Origin: an uncultured Lentisphaerota bacterium
GTDB taxonomy: Bacteria; Verrucomicrobiota; Lentisphaeria; Oligosphaerales; CAITYL01
Length of the DNA stretch: 41,491 bases
Assembly (NCBI GenBank): GCA_903896595.1
Contig: CAITYL010000317.1
Span: 1-41,491, forward strand
Direction: 5' to 3'
Numbering within the stretch: the stretch's first letter is position 1; each line of letters opens with the position of its first letter. The position numbers and the translations under genes are program-made. Below the pieces are notes generated by a model, which worked only from the letters and a program-made list of their open reading frames with translations, made no database searches and had not been told where the DNA came from. Shown one piece after another: positions 38,982 through 41,491 of the stretch.

Positions 38982-40414
38982 TGCCCACCTACCAAGACCG
39001 CAGAAGTTCAGGTGTGGCGTCACTCGGAGAGATTCCGAACCATTGGCCTGTGACTGCTTTGAAACGGGTTCTTTCGGAGCCGCTTAAGTATGGCGCAACC
39101 GAGCCTGGCGATGAGTCAGATCCGAACTCGCCACGCTACCTCCGCATCACTGATTTTGACGGTGATGGGAGCCTGAGAGAAGACACGTTCGTTTCTCTGC
39201 CGGAGGAAATTGCGCGCCACTACTACCTTCGCGATGGCGATGTTCTCTTTGCCCGCAGTGGAGCCACCGTTGGAAAGACGTTCCTTTTTCGCAACTACTC
39301 CGGTCGTGCGTGTTTCGCTGGCTATCTCATCAAGGCGTCGACCGCTCGGCACAAACTGACGCCTGAATTTCTTACCTATTTCACAAGATCACCCGCCTAC
39401 GATGCGTGGAAGGATTCCATTTTCACCCAAGCAACGATTCAAAACATTGGGGCCGACAAATACGCGCGGCTCCCAATCTGTTTGCCGCCGCTGCCGGAGC
39501 AACAGCGCATCGCGGCGTATCTGGATGCCAGTTGCGCGGTGCTTGACGCGGCGGTGGCCGCCAAACGCCGCCAGCTCGAAACCCTCGATGCGCTTCGCAA
39601 ATCCATCATCCAACGCGCCGTCACACGGGGCATCTCAGAGTCCGTCACACTGAAGTCTACGGGCAATGCGTGGATGGAACAGATTCCACAAGGATGGAAA
39701 CTCGTTTGTCTGAAACGCATTGCTGCAATTCAGGGTGGCCTTACCCTCGGCAAACCATACGAAGGCCCGCTCATCGAGCGCCCGTACCTGCGTGTCGGCA
39801 ACGTGCAGGATGGGCACCTCGACTTGGCGGAGGTTTCCGTGATCGAACTCCCCGCCAGTGTGGCAAAGGGTGTTGAACTTCGTCCTGACGACGTGCTGAT
39901 GACCGAGGGCGGTGACCTCGATAAACTTGGTCGTGGCTATTTGTGGAAGGGCGAGATTCCGGAATGCCTGCACCAAAATCACATCTTCGCGGTGCGCTGT
40001 TTCCTCCACAAACTGAAGCCGAGGTTCCTCGCGTATGTCACTGCCGCCAAGTATGGGCGGGATTATTTCGAGGCGACGGGAAAGAAAACAACCAATCTCG
40101 CCTGCACCAACGCGACCAAAGTCGGTGAGTTTCCCATCCCCTTGCCCCGATTGACTGAACAGGAAGCGATCTGTGCCTACCTCGAAAAGAAGCTTGGTGA
40201 AGTGAAGAATATTGTCACCGGCATCGAAGCCCAAATCGCCACTCTCACCGCCTACCGCAAATCGCTGATTCACGAATGCGTCACCGGCCAGCGGCGGATC
40301 TCGGAGGCGGATGTGCGGCAGGCAGAGCAAGGGGGGGGACAATTTGTACCCCCCCTTGCTTTGGGTTTGGGGATGAACGGCGGAACTCAGCGAGGAGGAA
40401 TCCATCATGAGTAA
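38981..40414 (+). CDS. hsdS: Type I restriction-modification specificity subunit (HsdS)
   Basis: 477-residue DNA-specificity subunit. There are two target-recognition domains, each opened by an IPxxW motif (IPNHWPV near 18, IPQGWKL near 235), and two conserved helical regions, each beginning with a PEQQ/TEQE motif (LPPLPEQQRIAAYLDA and LPRLTEQEAICAYLEKK). ATG 38981 overlaps the stop of the DUF1016 gene. The last 30 or so residues (from about 447) are unusual for the family and are coded by the G/C-run hairpin at 40326-40360. The gene appears intact, but its partners hsdM and hsdR are broken. It overlaps the start of the Bro-N gene by 8 bases. Confidence 0.94.
   Translation: MPTYQDRRSSGVASLGEIPNHWPVTALKRVLSEPLKYGATEPGDESDPNSPRYLRITDFDGDGSLREDTFVSLPEEIARHYYLRDGDVLFARSGATVGKTFLFRNYSGRACFAGYLIKASTARHKLTPEFLTYFTRSPAYDAWKDSIFTQATIQNIGADKYARLPICLPPLPEQQRIAAYLDASCAVLDAAVAAKRRQLETLDALRKSIIQRAVTRGISESVTLKSTGNAWMEQIPQGWKLVCLKRIAAIQGGLTLGKPYEGPLIERPYLRVGNVQDGHLDLAEVSVIELPASVAKGVELRPDDVLMTEGGDLDKLGRGYLWKGEIPECLHQNHIFAVRCFLHKLKPRFLAYVTAAKYGRDYFEATGKKTTNLACTNATKVGEFPIPLPRLTEQEAICAYLEKKLGEVKNIVTGIEAQIATLTAYRKSLIHECVTGQRRISEADVRQAEQGGGQFVPPLALGLGMNGGTQRGGIHHE
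40326..40360 (+). repeat. G8/C7 hairpin element within hsdS 3' end
   Basis: AGCAAGGGGGGG pairs perfectly with CCCCCCCTTGCT around an 11-base loop containing ACAATTTGT. It codes in frame for GGGQFVPPLA. A near copy occurs 260 bases downstream at 40588-40625, inside the Bro-N gene. Confidence 0.85.
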
Positions 40415-41119
40415 ACAAGAAGCGTCCAAACTGGCGGTATTTGAAGGTAAGCAGATTCGAAAAACGCTTCATGAAGAGGCCTGGTGGTTTGTCATCGTGG
40501 ATGTGGTCGCCATCCTCACCGATTCCGTTAATCCCTCCGGTTATCTAAAGGATATGCGTGGGCGCGAACCCTCCCTGGGCGAAGCATTCAAAGGGGGGGG
40601 GCAAATTGCCCCCCCCTTGCTTTGAAGTTCGCAACGACCGGCGGGGCCCAAAAGCTCCAGTGCTGGAACACCGAAGGCATTTTCCGTCTCATCCAGTCCA
40701 TCCCCAGCCCCAAAGCGGAGCCGTTCAAGCGCTGGCTGGCGCGCGTCGGCAAGGAACGGCTGGACGAGATCGAAAACCCCGAACTGGCGATGGCCCGAAT
40801 GCAGGAACTCTACGAAAAGAAAGGCTATCCCAAGGAATGGATCGATAAACGGTTGCGGGGCATCGCGGTTCGGCAGGACTTGACCGACATCGAACTGATC
40901 CTGACCATGCTGGCCGAGGCGACCACCACCAAGCTGCATCGGGACCGGGATTCCAATGGTATGGTCCCGCTGAAAAAAGATGCTCAGGACGGCGGGGCGG
41001 TGGCTGGCCGGACGCGCAAGGACATCGAGACCCAGTCCGGCAAGCCGGTCATCTCCGCCAAAAACTTCAAGCAACTGGCCGCCAGGAAAGCGAATACGTT
41101 GAAGGTGATCGAGGACTGA
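40407..41119 (+). pseudogene. Bro-N (BRO/antirepressor-type) gene with a homopolymer frameshift and internal deletion
   Basis: The start is ATG 40407 with GAGGAGGA upstream. Frame 1 codes SKLAVFEGKQIRKTLHEE, AWWFVIVDVVAILTDSVNPSGYLKDM and KGGGQIAPPL, then meets a stop at 40623-40625. Adding one C to the C8 run at 40609-40616 restores a continuous frame into LALKFATTGG, QKLQCWNTEGIFRLIQSIPS and KGYPKEWIDKRLRGIAVRQDLTD. The family normally has a further 55-60 residues between LTDEW and MTDxELI; here LTD is joined directly to IELILTMLAEATTT, which suggests an in-frame deletion. Bro-N proteins of this type often lie in type I restriction loci. It could be a phase-variable switch or a decaying gene. 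Confidence 0.8.
40588..40625 (+). repeat. G9/C8 hairpin element inside the Bro-N gene
   Basis: CAAAG and a run of nine G (40593-40601) face CAAATTG and a run of eight C (40609-40616) followed by TTGCTTTG. The flanks TTGCTTTG match the hsdS copy. The run length decides the reading frame of the host gene. Confidence 0.85.
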
Positions 41120-41121
41120 CC

Positions 41122-41205
41122 ATGTCGAAGCGAAAGAAAGCCCCCGAGTTGACGGTTCAGCAGCACATCGCAGATTACCTCTTCCCGAAAGACGGCAAGC
41201 TGTAG
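41122..41205 (+). pseudogene. hsdR: 5' stub of hsdR (type I restriction subunit)
   Basis: ATG 41122, two bases after the stop of the Bro-N gene, opens a 27-codon frame. Its first 20 codons (MSKRKKAPELTVQQHIADYL) look like the N-terminus of a type I HsdR; the frame then runs into FPKDGKL and a stop at 41203-41205. The remaining roughly 3 kb of an hsdR gene are absent. Position and direction fit the restriction operon. The assignment rests on a short sequence and on context. Confidence 0.55.
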
Positions 41206-41247
41206 GGCGAGATGACAACCCGTTTCTTATGTGTAAACTTGGACGCC

Positions 41248-41491
41248 ATGAAATCAACCTCCATTAATCCGCAGGAGTCGCCACACCACCGGCGGGTGCG
41301 CTATCGCGGCACGCATCCGCGGCGGTTTGCGGAAAAGTACAAAGAACTGAACGCGGAAAAATACACGCAGGAGATTGAAAAGGTTTTGAGCAGCGGGAAA
41401 ACGCCCGCCGGTTCGCACCGCTCCATTTGCGTGCAGGAGATTCTCACGGTGCTGGATCCCCAGCCCGGCCAAACCGGCTTGGACGCGACGC
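41248..41491 (+). CDS. rsmH: RsmH-like methyltransferase, 5' part (continues at base 3)
   Basis: ATG 41248 begins a frame that runs off the right edge and continues, in the same frame, at the left edge (codon beginning at base 3) through the overlap. The N-terminus MKSTSINPQESPHHRRVRYR and the following GTHPRRFAEKYKELN give the basic extension of the stand-alone RsmH subtype. Bases 41351-41491 duplicate 1-141. It lies 42 bases after the hsdR stub. Confidence 0.85.
   Translation, partial: MKSTSINPQESPHHRRVRYRGTHPRRFAEKYKELNAEKYTQEIEKVLSSGKTPAGSHRSICVQEILTVLDPQPGQTGLDAT
41351..41491. repeat. Terminal direct repeat, right copy (circular overlap)
   Basis: Identical to bases 1-141. The rsmH-like frame is preserved through the join, so the two ends are continuous. 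Confidence 0.93.

Noticed and set aside
1-41491. Plasmid or phage origin of the circular unit
   Set aside because: No replication initiator, partition, mobilisation, integrase or structural phage gene is seen; only the Bro-N gene has a phage flavour and it belongs to the restriction locus.

Overview
This window looks like a high-GC bacterial segment from the PVC superphylum. A Lentisphaerota, Kiritimatiellota or Verrucomicrobiota member is the most likely source. That is an inference from several traits seen together: an H-X9-DG type pseudopilin beside a PEP-CTERM protein and a huge glycosidase-like lipoprotein, several uroporphyrinogen-decarboxylase-like (URO-D/MtaA) genes inside a sugar-catabolic cluster, and spacers packed with short-period and palindromic repeats. 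No rRNA, tRNA, CRISPR array, transposase or plasmid replication gene was found.

The first 141 bases are repeated exactly as the last 141 bases. An rsmH-like reading frame runs across that join without a break, so the sequence behaves as a closed 41,350-bp cycle. This could be a circular molecule, a tandem duplication, or an assembly-graph loop with a k-mer-length overlap. The content is chromosomal in character.

Layout: (1) 1-4208, plus strand: rsmH-like methyltransferase, a DUF1573 exported protein and the lipid II flippase murJ. (2) 4507-27465, all minus strand: a carbohydrate utilisation block. Read in transcription order it holds a DeoR regulator, a GH38 alpha-mannosidase, two TIM-barrel proteins in an AT-richer patch, a PEP-CTERM protein, a pseudopilin, a 1284-residue glycosidase-like lipoprotein, a URO-D/MtaA-like protein, E1 alpha and E1 beta of a 2-oxoacid dehydrogenase, a divergent class II aldolase, E2, E3, a D-lyxose/D-mannose isomerase, a PfkB sugar kinase, a fuculose-type aldolase and a second URO-D-like protein. 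Together these could release a hexose such as mannose, isomerise and phosphorylate it, split it, and oxidise the resulting pyruvate. (3) 27972-30846, minus strand: an M48 (HtpX-type) protease and LemA. (4) 31102-36823, plus strand: carB, a nitroreductase, a methyltransferase, a YqfO/NIF3-type protein and an ABM-type monooxygenase. (5) 36902-41205, plus strand: a tightly overlapping type I restriction-modification operon in decay. It has hsdM with an internal deletion, a DUF1016 nuclease, hsdS, a Bro-N gene with a frameshift and a probable deletion, and an hsdR stub.

The most unusual signal lies outside ordinary genes. Nearly every spacer carries a repeat of a different sequence but similar design: units of exactly 7, 8 or 9 bp in three to six tandem copies, often as two arms in inverted orientation. 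Added to these are a two-copy MITE-like palindrome, a 3'-flank repeat that is always in sense orientation, and two families of palindromes inserted in frame within restriction-system genes.
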